In this document: piece by piece, positions 11,886 to 23,001 of the stretch
How positions within the stretch are numbered: position 1 is the first letter of the stretch
Layout of the letters: every line of letters starts with the position of its first letter
Origin: Anisakis pegreffii
Lineage: Eukaryota > Nematoda > Chromadorea > Rhabditida > Anisakidae
NCBI GenBank assembly: GCA_035041965.1
Contig: JAPYMA010000328.1
Location: 1 to 64,000 of the forward strand
DNA: 64,000 bases
Direction of reading: 5' to 3'
Position numbers and translations under genes: made by a program
The notes under the pieces: model-generated
What the model saw: only the letters and a program-made list of their open reading frames with translations
Told to the model about the DNA's origin: nothing
Databases searched by the model: none

Positions 11886-12381
11886 ATAAGTTCTGTTGTT
11901 TCGAGCACGAAAAATTCGCCTTTTGCTGAAATAAAATGTACCCTTTTCAATGCTAACTGAAATCAAAAAATGTTCACTTGCACACGTATGGGCATATGGA
12001 ATAATACAAGGAAGCGCGTTGAAGAAAATATCGCGTCTTTCACAATTAAACTTTGACAATATTGGAATGACATATTGTTCGGGATGATAGACGACTAGCG
12101 TCGACATCTCCGGATGACGAACGTTTCGGTCACTGCTCTGTTAATTTTTAGGATTGTATTTTCTGCAGTCTGTCCGGCTGAAAACGCTCTCAACAATATC
12201 ACTAGAGGTGCACGCTGCATTATCGCTTGTACATTCATTCATTCACCTCTCTGATTCAACAATATATGCAAGAAGTGTGAATTAAGGAGAAACGTGTGTC
12301 GCTAATGCTGCGTTTTTGAGAGCACTGATAAACAAAAAGTCAATGGTCATATCACGGCGTATATGTGAGGCTGTGAACGTG

Positions 12382-12506
12382 TCACCTCAACCACTTAAAG
12401 TGCTGAGAAGAAAATGCATCCATCTCCTTCCTCATGCTGAAAAATTGGTTCGAATGGAAAATTTCAACTGTATCGAAATATTCCATAATCAAATGCCTAT
12501 TCCTAA
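12382..12506 (-). CDS. Candidate 3' terminal exon, type II membrane protein copy 1
   Basis: Opens after TGTCTATTAG and reads RNRHLIMEYFDTVEIFHSNQ then FFSMRKEMDAFSSQHFKWLR and a stop. The paralogue at 26232-26356 has the same length (125 nt), the same stop position and mostly conservative changes, while the opposite strand of the same DNA is less conserved. It would start in phase 1, so an exon between it and the phase-0 membrane exon at 13200-13373 is missing from the model. Confidence 0.4.
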
Positions 12507-13199
12507 CTAATAGACACCTTTGGAAGCCTAGGATGCCTCAGAAGACTCACATCATCGCCGTATAATCGTGATGAACACGAAACGGCTCGTGCGTTGAGAA
12601 AAACTTGTATTGCTGAATAGATATTCAATCATTATTGCTCAACAATCAGAGCAAACAAATGAAATTTGAATGCAAGATGAAATTGCTCAGTGACATGAGA
12701 TACCTCCACAAACTCAAACCGATCTGTGGAATCATCCACAACCAGTTAACAACACATATATTGTTACGTATTGTGATGCAATATTACTGCCTCAATGAAT
12801 GCATTTATTAAACAGTAAACGTGTGGTTTAGAAGATGCGACAGAATACTCGAACGAGAACGTCGGTACACTGAAAACAACCGCAGAATTTGAGTACACAA
12901 AACAAGACTGAACACATGCGACAACGAATAGGTGTTATATAAAGATGAATCACCATTAAGATTTGACTGGAAAATGATAGTATTCACGTGACATGTGAAT
13001 TTACAACTTGAAGTGTAATTCTTCATTCATGAAGGGCAGATGAGGGTTGCCTCTTGATTACCGCTCAATTGATTCTCTGTGAAACTATGATTGAAGCTGT
13101 TTTGCTGACTACAATTCAGAATTTGCTATTTCATCCCCTCTGTTAAAATGGACCAAAAGGCGATTTTCCTGATGATTTGGATATCCCTATATTTGCTAC

Positions 13200-13764
13200 C
13201 TTATCCACAGAAACAAAAGTAGCTATTGTTATACCGAAAATGATAATCGTGATGACAAGCATCGCGTAGATGGCAAGTTTCCATTTTTCCTGATGAATCA
13301 GACGTCCAAGACACCCGTCTAGTTCCACTTGTGAACCATCTGGAGGTTGATTGGTGTTATTGATTGGTGGTTGCTGCAACGAGATATGAATTTTGAATAG
13401 CGATTGCGGAATTATCAATTGCTCTGAAGCGGCTCTCATACGTCATATGGCTGAAGTAAGTTCCGATCAACAACCCTTTTCTTATCATACGAGCAGCAGT
13501 GCTCATCAAGAGCATAACTTTGGATCCTTTTTATGAACATGGAGCCAAGACTGAAGAGCTCAATTAAACGATGATGACAATAGGAGCTTGTGCCTTTTGA
13601 AGCGATTCATATGGACTTCGAAACGAGAATTCGGATGGTAGATGTATAATTCTGTATTGATAAAGTTCAAATACCCACAACTGTATAACTCGGTCCCCAA
13701 TTGTATCCAGCCGCGTTCTCTTCTCCACTTTCTGTTCCGTTAGACTTTCGTTAGACGAATACAT
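13200..13764 (-). CDS. Type II membrane protein, N-terminal exons (copy 1)
   Basis: Exon A is 13764-13675 (MYSSNESLTEQKVEKRTRLD..., 30 codons), exon B is 13373-13200 (58 codons); both are phase 0, with a GTATTT donor and CGTTGCAG acceptor. Exon B encodes a short Gln/Pro/Asn-rich cytoplasmic part, KWKLAIYAM and a membrane helix (LVITIIIFGITIATFV). Basic residues precede the helix, so the C-terminus is probably outside. The intron DNA before exon A and before exon B is alike (GGATATGAATTTTGAATAGCGAT), so the two exons come from a tandem intron-exon duplication. The rest of the protein is not resolved. Function unknown. Confidence 0.5.
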
Positions 13765-15723
13765 TTTCTAATATGCTTTCTGGAACGGGATATGAATTTT
13801 GAATAGCGATTGTGAAGTTATCAAACGCTGGAAATTATCAGGTCGAATTAGTGAAAAATCACCGAAGTTGTTTTTAAGAGTTAATTGATATGTAGCCTCA
13901 CATGATAACAAAATATTCGAAAGCGTTTAATCAATCGACTGAGTCGATCGGTTGAAGTGTGTAATCACGGCAGTGATTGCATCAATCAGTTGTCTGCGAG
14001 AACGATTTTCAGTTTACGATTCAACCGATTTGTAAGTTGTTCTGATTTCGAAAAATGGAGGCTGGTTCTTTGCATTTAGATTCCACAATCATTTAGAAGC
14101 TGATTTTTCGCCGGACCCCCACCAAAACCCTTTGACAGCGTTTTTTAGCATTTCTTCAAAACGACTTTATTTTTTGGCGCAATGTTTGAGATTTGAGCTT
14201 GTTTATACTTGCCACTGTCACCAGAAACAGCCGAAAAATGAGGTTCTGGCTTATCTCGCAGTAAGCCAGTGCATTTTTATAGCTTCTTGAAGAAGACGTT
14301 ATTTTAAAAATATTATGTGCTGAATTGTAAAGCAACCAAAAATTTGAGCTTGTCGATAAACGTGACCGGATGTGGACGATCAAATTAATAGCCGTGGAAG
14401 TGCTCATGGGAATCAAAGCTATCAAATAAATGACGAAAAGTGATTTAGATCTGATCAATTGAGAAAAATTGTAGGCAGGAAAGAATCTCCGACCGAACAG
14501 CTTCGAGATTGAACTGAGAATGAAGCTATGCACCAATTAAAAGTGCTGCGTTGGCACTGATTTGAAGTTTGAAGCAGTACTGATAAAACAGTCATAAAAA
14601 GATGGTGTCATGAGGATGTCGCGGAAGAAGGAAAGAGAAGAGTCGCGCACAACTTCGTCGTTTATCAATAATAACCTTAGTCATTATACCGATCTTGCAT
14701 ACACCAAACTAAAGCACACCAAATCCAGTTACCAACAATGGCAAGTCTCTACCCTTCATCATGAACTGAATTTGTTTCAGTTCCTCTTTCTAAAGTTTGA
14801 TATGCTATTATAAAAGCGTTCATGAAGAAAAACGCGAATACACCGTTTATAATAGGAGGACAGATTCATATATTCATGCAGCGCCCCGCTCTTTCTGACG
14901 ACTTTACACGATCCTTGAATAACGTCAACTAGGATGCGCATAAATGTAAAATATATTCACGATCAGTTCTCAAACGCAATTACTTGAATAGAACAAATTC
15001 TTCAATTCCATCATAAATAACAGCCACACAAATTCGCAAACACTTAGTGATATCGCTTTGAAGAAATTTATCGCTTTGAAAAAGAAACTTCTCATCAGAA
15101 TGAACAAACGGAAGGACGCAAATTATTTGTTGTTCCATTTTACACCATTCAAAAAAGCGCAGCAATTATATAACAGTACATTTATTATTATCATTGGTGT
15201 GCACATCTTACCGTAAGATCTCTTCGTAGCGATTCAACGCTATCACATACTTCACTCATCATATATCAGTGTGGAACATTGTAACCCTACATCAACATGT
15301 TATCAACCGTTCTTAAACTCATCAACAACACAGTTAAATAGCAGATGTGTGTCACATTAGTTCCCATTGCGAGATTTTGACGTGAATATGACTTAAGCTT
15401 AATTTTTTCTTCATAAGCTGACTTTTTATGCTTTACTGATAACAGATCATAGTTTAATCCATGTAATCATAGACAAGTCGACGTTACGGTTTGATCTTTG
15501 CGATGATAACACCTAAATTCACCTTCGAAAGTTAATTCTTAGAAACATCTGAATTTTATGCAAAACATTCCCGTTTTTAATGCAGTCTAGAGGGAAAAAC
15601 AACTCAGAATGTCACTGTGTTGATACTGACAGATTGAAGCGTTAATGCTATAGTATGAGAATTGTGGGTCGCCGACTACGATCGTTCGTTTAACTTATAA
15701 CCCAATTTCTTTCATCGTTCGGA

Positions 15724-15863
15724 TCACATTGATATAAATTGAAGCTTCAGTCCTGGAATTATCATTTCCTCATCATTACTTCTTATAATGAAAGAACGTC
15801 CTTGCACTCTCACATCGGATAAAGTAAGCTCTGGTTGTTGAGGTTCATTGATTGATTGTTTAT
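15724..15863 (-). CDS. Candidate C-terminal exon, conserved in duplicated copy
   Basis: After CACCGCAG the frame reads DKQSINEPQQPELTLSDVRV, QGRSFIIRSNDEEMIIPG and ends 12 codons later. The paralogue at 30023-30190 reads QQPAINLPNVRAQGRTFIIR..NEHMIIPG with the same frame open, but its acceptor is GCTG instead of GCAG. The conserved pattern is L-x2-VR-x-QGR-x-FIIR-x3-E-x-MIIPG. I do not recognise it. Confidence 0.4.
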
Positions 15864-16379
15864 CTGCGGTGAAGAAAAATAATTTCATTTATGCAAACAA
15901 TCAACATCTTAAAGGGCTTTAAATGTGGTGTCTGGAATTTCTTAATATATATTTATATTACTAATGTCCGGTGTGCTCGCCTCTCCGACAACGTATATTT
16001 CGTTCCGAGAACTCTTCATGTACGAATCAAATTTTGAAATATTACCATTCAACTTATGTCTCCAGTCACCAATTGTCGATTCCACTGTGGTACTCGTTCA
16101 TTCCTTCTCTGTTCATGAAGTTTTTCAGGAATGATTTTCCAGAATTATTCTACGGGATCAGATAGTTATTGAAGTCCATACTTCATCCACTTATACTCAT
16201 TATCTTTCCGTTGTTGCACTTAATTTTTGAAAGAATATCTCATTGAGTGCTAAGAGCAACTATTATCTTGCTTACGAATGCGATCTACTAAATGGATCCT
16301 GCACTCGATTACGTGCCTCTTCTATAGGTGAATGAATGTCGATCAATAGGAACTGAAACGGTGGAATGAGCATAATCTG

Positions 16380-16485
16380 TTGTTGAATCGGTGATCAGCG
16401 AATCGATCGAAAAGGCATCAAGTATGGCGATTGTTCAGTGCAAACAATTAGTTTCACGCAAATTTTGCATGAAGATGTTTGAATG
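16380..16485. repeat. Flanking sequence duplicated at 19905-19985
   Basis: GATCAGCGAATCGATC..., CAAACAATTAGTTTC and GCATGAAGATG..TGAAT.CCAAC are shared with 19905-19985. In the second place the sequence runs on uninterrupted, while here it stops where the foldback element begins, so 19985 looks like the empty site. Confidence 0.6.
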
Positions 16486-17314
16486 CCAACGCTTACGAGG
16501 AAAGGTCGCGAACTTACCCCTGCCTTTCGGGATGAGACATATATCGTTTTGTAGAGCTCGTTAAGCTGATCATGGATCTTCAAATAATTTTTGCTGCGGG
16601 CAAGGGGGACACGAGATATGGTGGGGAAAAGGTTGTCAGTGTATTGGTTTGAAATGACATTCTGAATTCCCGCATGGCATCGGCGGTTCGGCCTGGCGGA
16701 TTGCGCGCAGGGTTCAGGTATGGACGCCCGGTGGTTCGGTTCCGCATACTCATGGGACTTTTTTTCTCATACATTTATAGCATATTCAAGCAGCCTTGAT
16801 ATTGCCCTCCCTACGTCTTTTCCTAGATGTGGAAATATTTTTATTTTTTGTTTCTTTCCCAGTTTCGTGACAATTGCATGACGAACATCCGATGCATTAG
16901 TGAGTTTACCGTCGCTGAAAAAGACTTTATCCAGAATAGCGAGCACACCATCATCTATGTTATCCGATGTCAAAAAATTGTCACAAAATTGAAAAGAAAA
17001 TCAAAAAATAAAAAGCAGAAATATACCCTCAACTTGAAAAAAAGGAAAAGAAGTTTTCCAAGCATGCGTAACCAAATCACCGGGCGTTCAGACTTGATCC
17101 TGGCGTACTATCCGCCAGGCCAAGCAGTCGATGCTGGGCGGAAATTCCGAACTTCACTTCAATACACTGAAAACCTTTTTCTCGCCATATTTCACGTGCC
17201 CCTTGCCCGCAGCAAAAATTATTCGCAGATCCATGATCAGCTACATGAGCTCTACAAAACGATATATGTGTCATCCCGGAAGGTGGGGGATAAGTTCGTG
17301 ACCACTCCTCGTTA
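16485..17314. mobile_element. Foldback-type element with ~265-bp inverted arms
   Basis: 16500-16765 and 17040-17300 are inverted copies of one sequence. Both read, outward to inward, GGTCRCGAACTTA, TCATCCCG.AAGG, ACGATATATGT, AGCTCTACAAAACG, CCATGATCAGCT, CTTGCCCGCAGCAAAAATTA, CCGCCAGGCC and CCGGGCGT. The arms are about 75-80 percent identical and enclose about 280 bp. The core has a minus-strand frame (16973-16767, VFFSDGKLTNASDVRHAIVT) that may be transposon-derived. A clean target duplication was not found; CAAC beside both ends is only suggestive. Total length is about 830 bp. Confidence 0.7.
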
Positions 17315-17733
17315 GACAACACTGAACAAAGATTTCATAACATCACGGTGGCTTTATCTTTCAGTGTCAGTGTTGCGTTGTATTCCAAATTTGATCATCG
17401 CTTACCTCTTGCACAAAACTGAGAAATCGGATGAGGGACACAACAATTAACACTCGAGCCTTTTTGAAAGTTTATTTCAGTTCTCTCCGAATTTTTTTGG
17501 TTGAATCCGTCATTGTTGAGTCACTCGTAAGTTTATTTTTCGTCATTTCAATACGGTTTTGTTTCAATTGTTTTAATAATTTTTAACTCTCTGAGGGTTT
17601 ATTTCGACTCTTTCTGAAAACAAAAATTTCAGCACTTACGCCACCCTTCAGATGATTTTCACCCTCAGATCATGCAAGCATCATGATGGTTTTTGATATC
17701 TATTCAGTAAAAAGTGTGTTTAGTTTGAGAAAT

Positions 17734-17916
17734 TCACACGTGCTCAAAAGCACCAGCTCGAATTTCTTCAGACGCGTCGTTCTTTTGGATTCGCACCTTG
17801 AACAGATTGATTACATCACATTTAGTTAGGTGAATCGCATGAGTCACGTTCAGACAACCGTTATTTTCGGTTTTGTCAGTAATTTGATAGTTTTTGATGC
17901 CGACTTTTAAGAACAT
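17734..17916 (-). CDS. Exon-like fragment, family S (diverged)
   Basis: The peptide LKVGIKNYQITDKTENNGC followed by NVTHAIHLTKC resembles CKVNIKNYQYADKF at 10720-10930. The block TACGACGCAGCCTTTCATAAAAACC..ACCTTGA at about 17968-18005 also has relatives near 10760 and 11110. Low confidence that it is still a functional exon. Confidence 0.25.
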   Translation of the reverse strand: MFLKVGIKNYQITDKTENNGCLNVTHAIHLTKCDVINLFKVRIQKNDASEEIRAGAFEHV

Positions 17917-18027
17917 TATTTCCAGCCTAGCGAAACCACATGTGTTGCCTTTCGAAGAATTAAATTTCTACGACGCAGCCTTTCATAAAAACCATACCTT
18001 GATTTGATTGAGCACAGCACTATTAAT

Positions 18028-19506
18028 CAGTGTTGGACACTAGCACGCTATTCCGCTATGAGCGAATAGCGGAATAACGATAGCGAAAATTCGAGTGGAT
18101 AGCGGAATAGCGATAGCGGTAACAGCGCTATCGCTATTCGATAGCGGGCTACTTCCGCTATCTTCAGCTATCAGTTCGTCTGTAGATGAATGCATAGTGC
18201 AATGGTTCTCACGTTCGGGTACTTCATTGCCCCTTTTGATGATCTGGTAGGCCGCTGTTACCCCCACCTCTCTGATATAAGAACACCGTGATGGTTAGGT
18301 CTTCTCCTATACCGTTGTGTTCCTCATTGTTGCAATCGATTATGATCGCATGAAGTGTTATTGTCTATGACAAGCTCATTTCAAATTGATTCAGATGAAT
18401 TCTCCTTCTTTTCAGTGATGTTGTATTCACTCTCATAGCAATTATATGCGAATATCGTTCATTCACTCCGTCTCAAATCACCTCACAGTTCAAATTAGTT
18501 TCTTATTCTGTAGTTTTTTATTCAAATTAGTTTCTTATTCTACTATTTACTGGATACGTTGACGAGTGTTGACAGCCGGAATCAATAATACAGCAATCGA
18601 CTATTATTGCTCAGCAACGTTCAACAGTCAAATGATCAACTATAGAATTTATTGTACTGAATGAGAACTTGACTTTAACTGTTGAGTGAAATGAATGACA
18701 AATTAGCAAAAGAGAACACTTTTGGTGATGAGAGCTATGAGAGCGATTGCAATAGCAAGAAAAAGACTGAAAATCCTGTTAAAATACCATTCACTGACAA
18801 GTGGATGTGATTTCAATGAAAACCCCGTTAGGTCCGGACGAGCTAATGATATCCAGGAAATAGGATAGCATTCTATCATAAAATAAAACTGCACGAAATA
18901 CTAATTTCCCAACCCTCTGCATTGCCCGTTTACACCTTCAAACGATCCAAAAACGGGTAGTTTCACCCCTTATGAGAACCACTGGTATAGTCCCTCAATC
19001 ATTGTGGTATCTAAATACTTATTTATGCTGCAGCACTGCACTAAATTCGAATCTACTGAGCTCTTGTGAGCGATTTGAAAGAAAAAACATCTGCAGTTGT
19101 CGGTGGTTGGGAGTTGGATTCTGTAGAGTTGGATCAGATGTAGAGTTGGATTCTGTAGAGTTGGATCAGATGTAGAGTTGGATTCTGTAGTGGTTGGTTC
19201 GAATGTAGAGGTGGATTCTGCATAGTGAGTTCAGATGTTGTGGCTGATTCTGTAGTTGTTGATTCAAATGTGGAGGTGGATTCTATTTTTATAAAGTTTC
19301 TCGTATTCATTTCAAAAATACGCGTTCACAAAGAAAATTTTCAATCATTCAGTGGCGTAATGAGGTTTTTAGAGTAGGCAATAGCGATAGCACTTTGCTA
19401 TCGATTCGAGGAGTAATACCGGTAATGGTAGTGGAATAGCGGACTTCTTTCCGATAGCGAAATAACGATGGCGCGTTATCGTTCTTCGATAGTGCGCCCA
19501 ACACTG
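18028..19506. mobile_element. Intact non-autonomous hAT element (family 1, copy a)
   Basis: The ends are CAGTGTTGGAC... and ...GCGCCCAACACTG, inverted repeats of about 11 bp, flanked by a perfect 8-bp target duplication CTATTAAT (18020-18027 and 19507-19514). Length 1479 bp. Just inside both ends are tandem AGCGATAGCGG-type words in both orientations, a usual transposase-binding arrangement for hATs. No transposase frame is present. On the minus strand it holds, in order, a Thr-rich frame (about 19330-19080), a membrane-helix frame ending VLFC (18894-18703) and TAAYQIIKRGNEVPEREN/CTMHS (about 18260-18150). It sits inside a copy of repeat family S, whose related sequence at 10800 lacks it. Confidence 0.9.
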
Positions 19507-19514
19507 CTATTAAT

Positions 19515-19735
19515 CGCAGCATACCACCACCTTCAAATTTGCCAGCATAATGACAATTTTTGATATTCACCTTACAAAACTCGAATTCATGCTTATAAAA
19601 ATCAAACACGTTGTTGGAAGAACTGATTTTTGGGATGCAGCCTTCTACGGGAGCCATATTTCGTTTTTAAGTACCATAGCACTATTAGGCAAAGGTATCG
19701 TACGTGTGATATTTAGGTAACATTCATCCCCAGAT
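19515..19735 (-). CDS. Exon-like fragment, family S, split from its 5' part by hAT 1a
   Basis: The minus strand reads MAPVEGCIPKISSSNNVFDF, YKHEFEFCKVNIKN, CHYAGKFEGGGML with the frame open from 19657 to about 19515, where the hAT begins. It is the relative of 10720-10930. The right-hand DNA (GCACTATT.GGCA..GCATCG) also matches 10990-11030, so the match is longer than the exon. Confidence 0.35.
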
Positions 19736-19989
19736 TTTGTTCGGATGAAGATGATCTGTTGTCGAGATATAGTCTCCTATGGCCACTCCATTCCGACCTG
19801 ACAGATCAGGGTATGTCATTCAAATTTGATCCCAAATACCGGTCACAAATACTGGAATAATTGATACTATATGTTCTCGATCAGTGAATAGATCAAAAGG
19901 GCATAAAATATGACAATTGTTCATCGCAAACAATTAGTTTCGCATAATGTTGCATGAAGATGATTGAATACCAACTTATAATTGAATGA

Positions 19990-22980
19990 CCATTGGAGAT
20001 GTACCATTTAATTAACCATCGTAAAAGACATTCCGGTTTGGTTCATCACTTTCATTTATCATCTTTTGACACAAATTCACCAATCCTTATTCATCCATAC
20101 ATCTTGAATACAGTCACATATAAACATTAATCTCAATTTTGCAAATGTATTATTTCATCTTTAACGGAATTTCATTCAATTTAACTCTCTCAGTTTCACT
20201 TCAGTGTCTTCATTCGAAACTTTTCTGCTCAGATAATGTGCGTATATTTGATGCTTGATAACTTGCTGAAGGAATATCAGTGAGTGATGAAAAAAAAAAT
20301 AATCGCGTAATTTCACTTGTTTTGAGCACGCAAAAATTCGTCTTTCACTGAAACGAAATGTTCCCTTTTCGGTGTTTCTATATTTTTTACATTGCAAATC
20401 TCATGCAAACGTATCACTGTTCATTTCTCCATTTATTCATTGAAGTGTATCTTGGAGTCGAACAAGTTTTCATATTTATTAGTTCCATTGGTTTACTGAA
20501 CGAGCCCATTCACACAATTGTATGCCAGAAAGTTTTCTCCTTCTCATTCCACCGATTCAATTTAAGAGATCTGCTTTTGATCACTGTGCGGAATGTACAA
20601 TGAGATTTTCACCATTTTTATGTTCCATCGCTGTTTGTTTCAGGCCTCAATTTTACTCGAGCATTTCTTCAATGCTTTCAAGAACCTATCGCATTTTGCA
20701 TTTGTCCTAACGCTATTTCAAGGTGGTCTGTTGAACAGGAATTTTGGTGAATGAAAATAATGTTATCGAATTTGGCGGTATAAACCGAGCTAATCAGGAA
20801 ATCGCTTTCATGATAAAATTTGTCACATCAGCGTTGCGCAAACGATAGAACTAACTGGTTATCTGATTAGTGAGAATGTTTATTTGGCGTCAGTTATTTT
20901 AATGAAGCTGATCATTTCCTTCATTTCTCAAACACATTTCCTACTTAATATTCGCAACTCAGTAAATGAAAACCTACTAAAGCCAAACGAAATGGTTTCG
21001 GTGCTCAATAAGCAGGAAAAATCATCGATAATATGTCAAAAACTTGATTTTTGCAGTTTCAGCAATCAGATCGTCAACTATTACAGTAAAATATTGCTGT
21101 GATAAAGCATCTTAACTTTCCGCTGATTTATTTTCGTCATATAGGCAAACTGTGATCACGGATAGCAAAAGTTCGAGAATTATTATTCTTTTTTCGAACA
21201 AGAAAAAAATACATAGAGTGCGATTCAAATGATAACTTTTCCCGATTTTGCATACGTTTATTCTGCTTGATGAATTTTATGCAATACTCTAATGTCAACA
21301 TCAATTCAGTGTTCATGTGAATGGTATCAATCCTAACCAAAATACTTTATGATTTCAAGTGAACGTTGTGTTAGCGAAATATTTTTCGGGGTATCCTGAA
21401 AGAATTCCCATTATTACATTAGACGTTGCAGATTTCGACTGGGAATTTAAAAAAATGAAAATTATGTTGTTTCAATATATCATCCCGAATATTCCATAAT
21501 TGCGATTGCAATTCGCATATTCGGATCTTGCAATCTCGTGTTCAAAAGTGACTCGATCTCATGCTCAACACACAGATTTCTGGTAGAAAAGATAGCAGCA
21601 ACAATAGTCGTTCTTTTGCTTGTCGACATTTCTTTCGACCGTTCCATTTGCACCCATCATGACTATCACTTGATGATCACAAAAACATATTTGATGTATG
21701 GAAACCTGTAAAAGAATGAGAGAAAAAATGAGAAGACGAACTCTCCTTATTAATTTTCACATAAATTGTCCACGCCAACTTTCATTATTTAATTGCCTTT
21801 CAGTTTGCGTTTTGTGCCCATTTTTTGAATCGCTTTCTATACGTGTCTCATTTTCACGCCAACCGAAGTCAGTTCATCATATTAATTATCTCATGAAATT
21901 CCAGTTTCGATTTCGTGATTCTGCAATATTGATTTGTTGAGACGAAATCAAAAATAATAAACCGAATTGCGATCATTGAAAAGACTTCCCGGTTGCAAAT
22001 ATGTCATTTTGTCCCTTCTTTCATCAGTCCATTGTCTCAAATTGATGCAATGAAATGATTACGACTGAACTCGTTTCAATTATAATCCTTTTATTTTCTT
22101 CAACTTTATCAATCAATCACAATGGATAGTTTCTTTTTATCAGCCCCCACCTTTTGGAGTTTACCGCTGAATTATACAGCATTTCATTTTGATTCGTGCA
22201 ATTTATTGACAGTCATTTAGAATTTATAAACCGTTGCACGAATAATACAAGATGAACGAGAACAATACGGAGCTAGAATGTGCACGTCCGAAATTTTTTA
22301 AAGGATGTCGCAGGAAAGAACTGCGGAAAGCAAGAAAATGAAGCAATCTGATAAAACGATTAAAAGGAATGCTGAATGAAGGGTTGTGAAATAACATGCG
22401 CAATGGTAGCGTAACATTTAGGAAATTAATAAAAAGTCGCTGATCAGACGACACTGACTCCTGAGATGATACGAATGATTAACAAATAATATAATGCTTC
22501 ATTTTAATGTTTTTTATGCTGATAACTTGTTAAATCTGGAATTTGTAGGTCCTTATAAAATAGAAATTGTAATTAATACTTGTATGACATGCATTATTTT
22601 ATATAAGATTTGCAGTAATTATTAGGTATCATCTATGTATTGTATACAACTTATGTGCGATAGTCGTGAATTATGGTATTTTTTGCTTTGGTGGCAAAGG
22701 TTTAATTACCCAACTTTGAGGAAATCGCCGGAAGGAAGTGAACAAGAACTCGCTTGTGGACAACCGCATAATTGAAGAGATTCGCTGGTTAGGCAGAATC
22801 AGTAAAAGCAACAAATCCCGTGTGACAAGCACAAATAAGGTCAGCTCCTCTGATGCTTGCCTTTATTGCTTTATTGTGCACAGAAATAATCAGTGGCTCG
22901 AATCCGGGTCAAAGCAATCAAGAAAAGAATAAATTCTCTATACGACGGATGCATTATTCAAAAGATCACTAGCCAATCAT
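19990..22980. other. No gene recognised; AT-rich intergenic DNA
   Basis: Open frames at 20358-20710, 20884-21102, 21698-21940 and 22224-22454 are low-complexity or hydrophobic by base composition. None has a convincing motif, splice context or paralogue here. 22738-22932 is open but featureless. This stretch may hold the upstream region of the ACBP gene at 23002. Confidence 0.5.
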
Positions 22981-22994
22981 GAGAATTATTTCAG
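22981..22994 (+). promoter_or_regulatory. Likely spliced-leader trans-splice acceptor for the ACBP gene
   Basis: GAGAATTATTTCAG ends seven bases before the ATG at 23002 with no upstream donor needed. In nematodes an acceptor this close to the start usually takes a spliced leader. Confidence 0.6.
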
Positions 22995-23001
22995 CACCAT
23001 T

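Larger units (their letters stand above)
11888..15950. repeat. Segmental duplication, copy 1
   Basis: Aligns in direct orientation and the same order with about 25740-30290. Shared landmarks include 12316-12510 = 26165-26360, 12382-12506 = 26232-26356, 13380-13440 = 27265-27330, 13780-14150 = 27885-28260, 14150-14600 = 28230-28690 and 15480-15850 = 29560-30180. By eye the identity is about 75-90 percent with many indels. It includes exons and introns, so it arose by segment duplication rather than retrotransposition. Confidence 0.8.
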
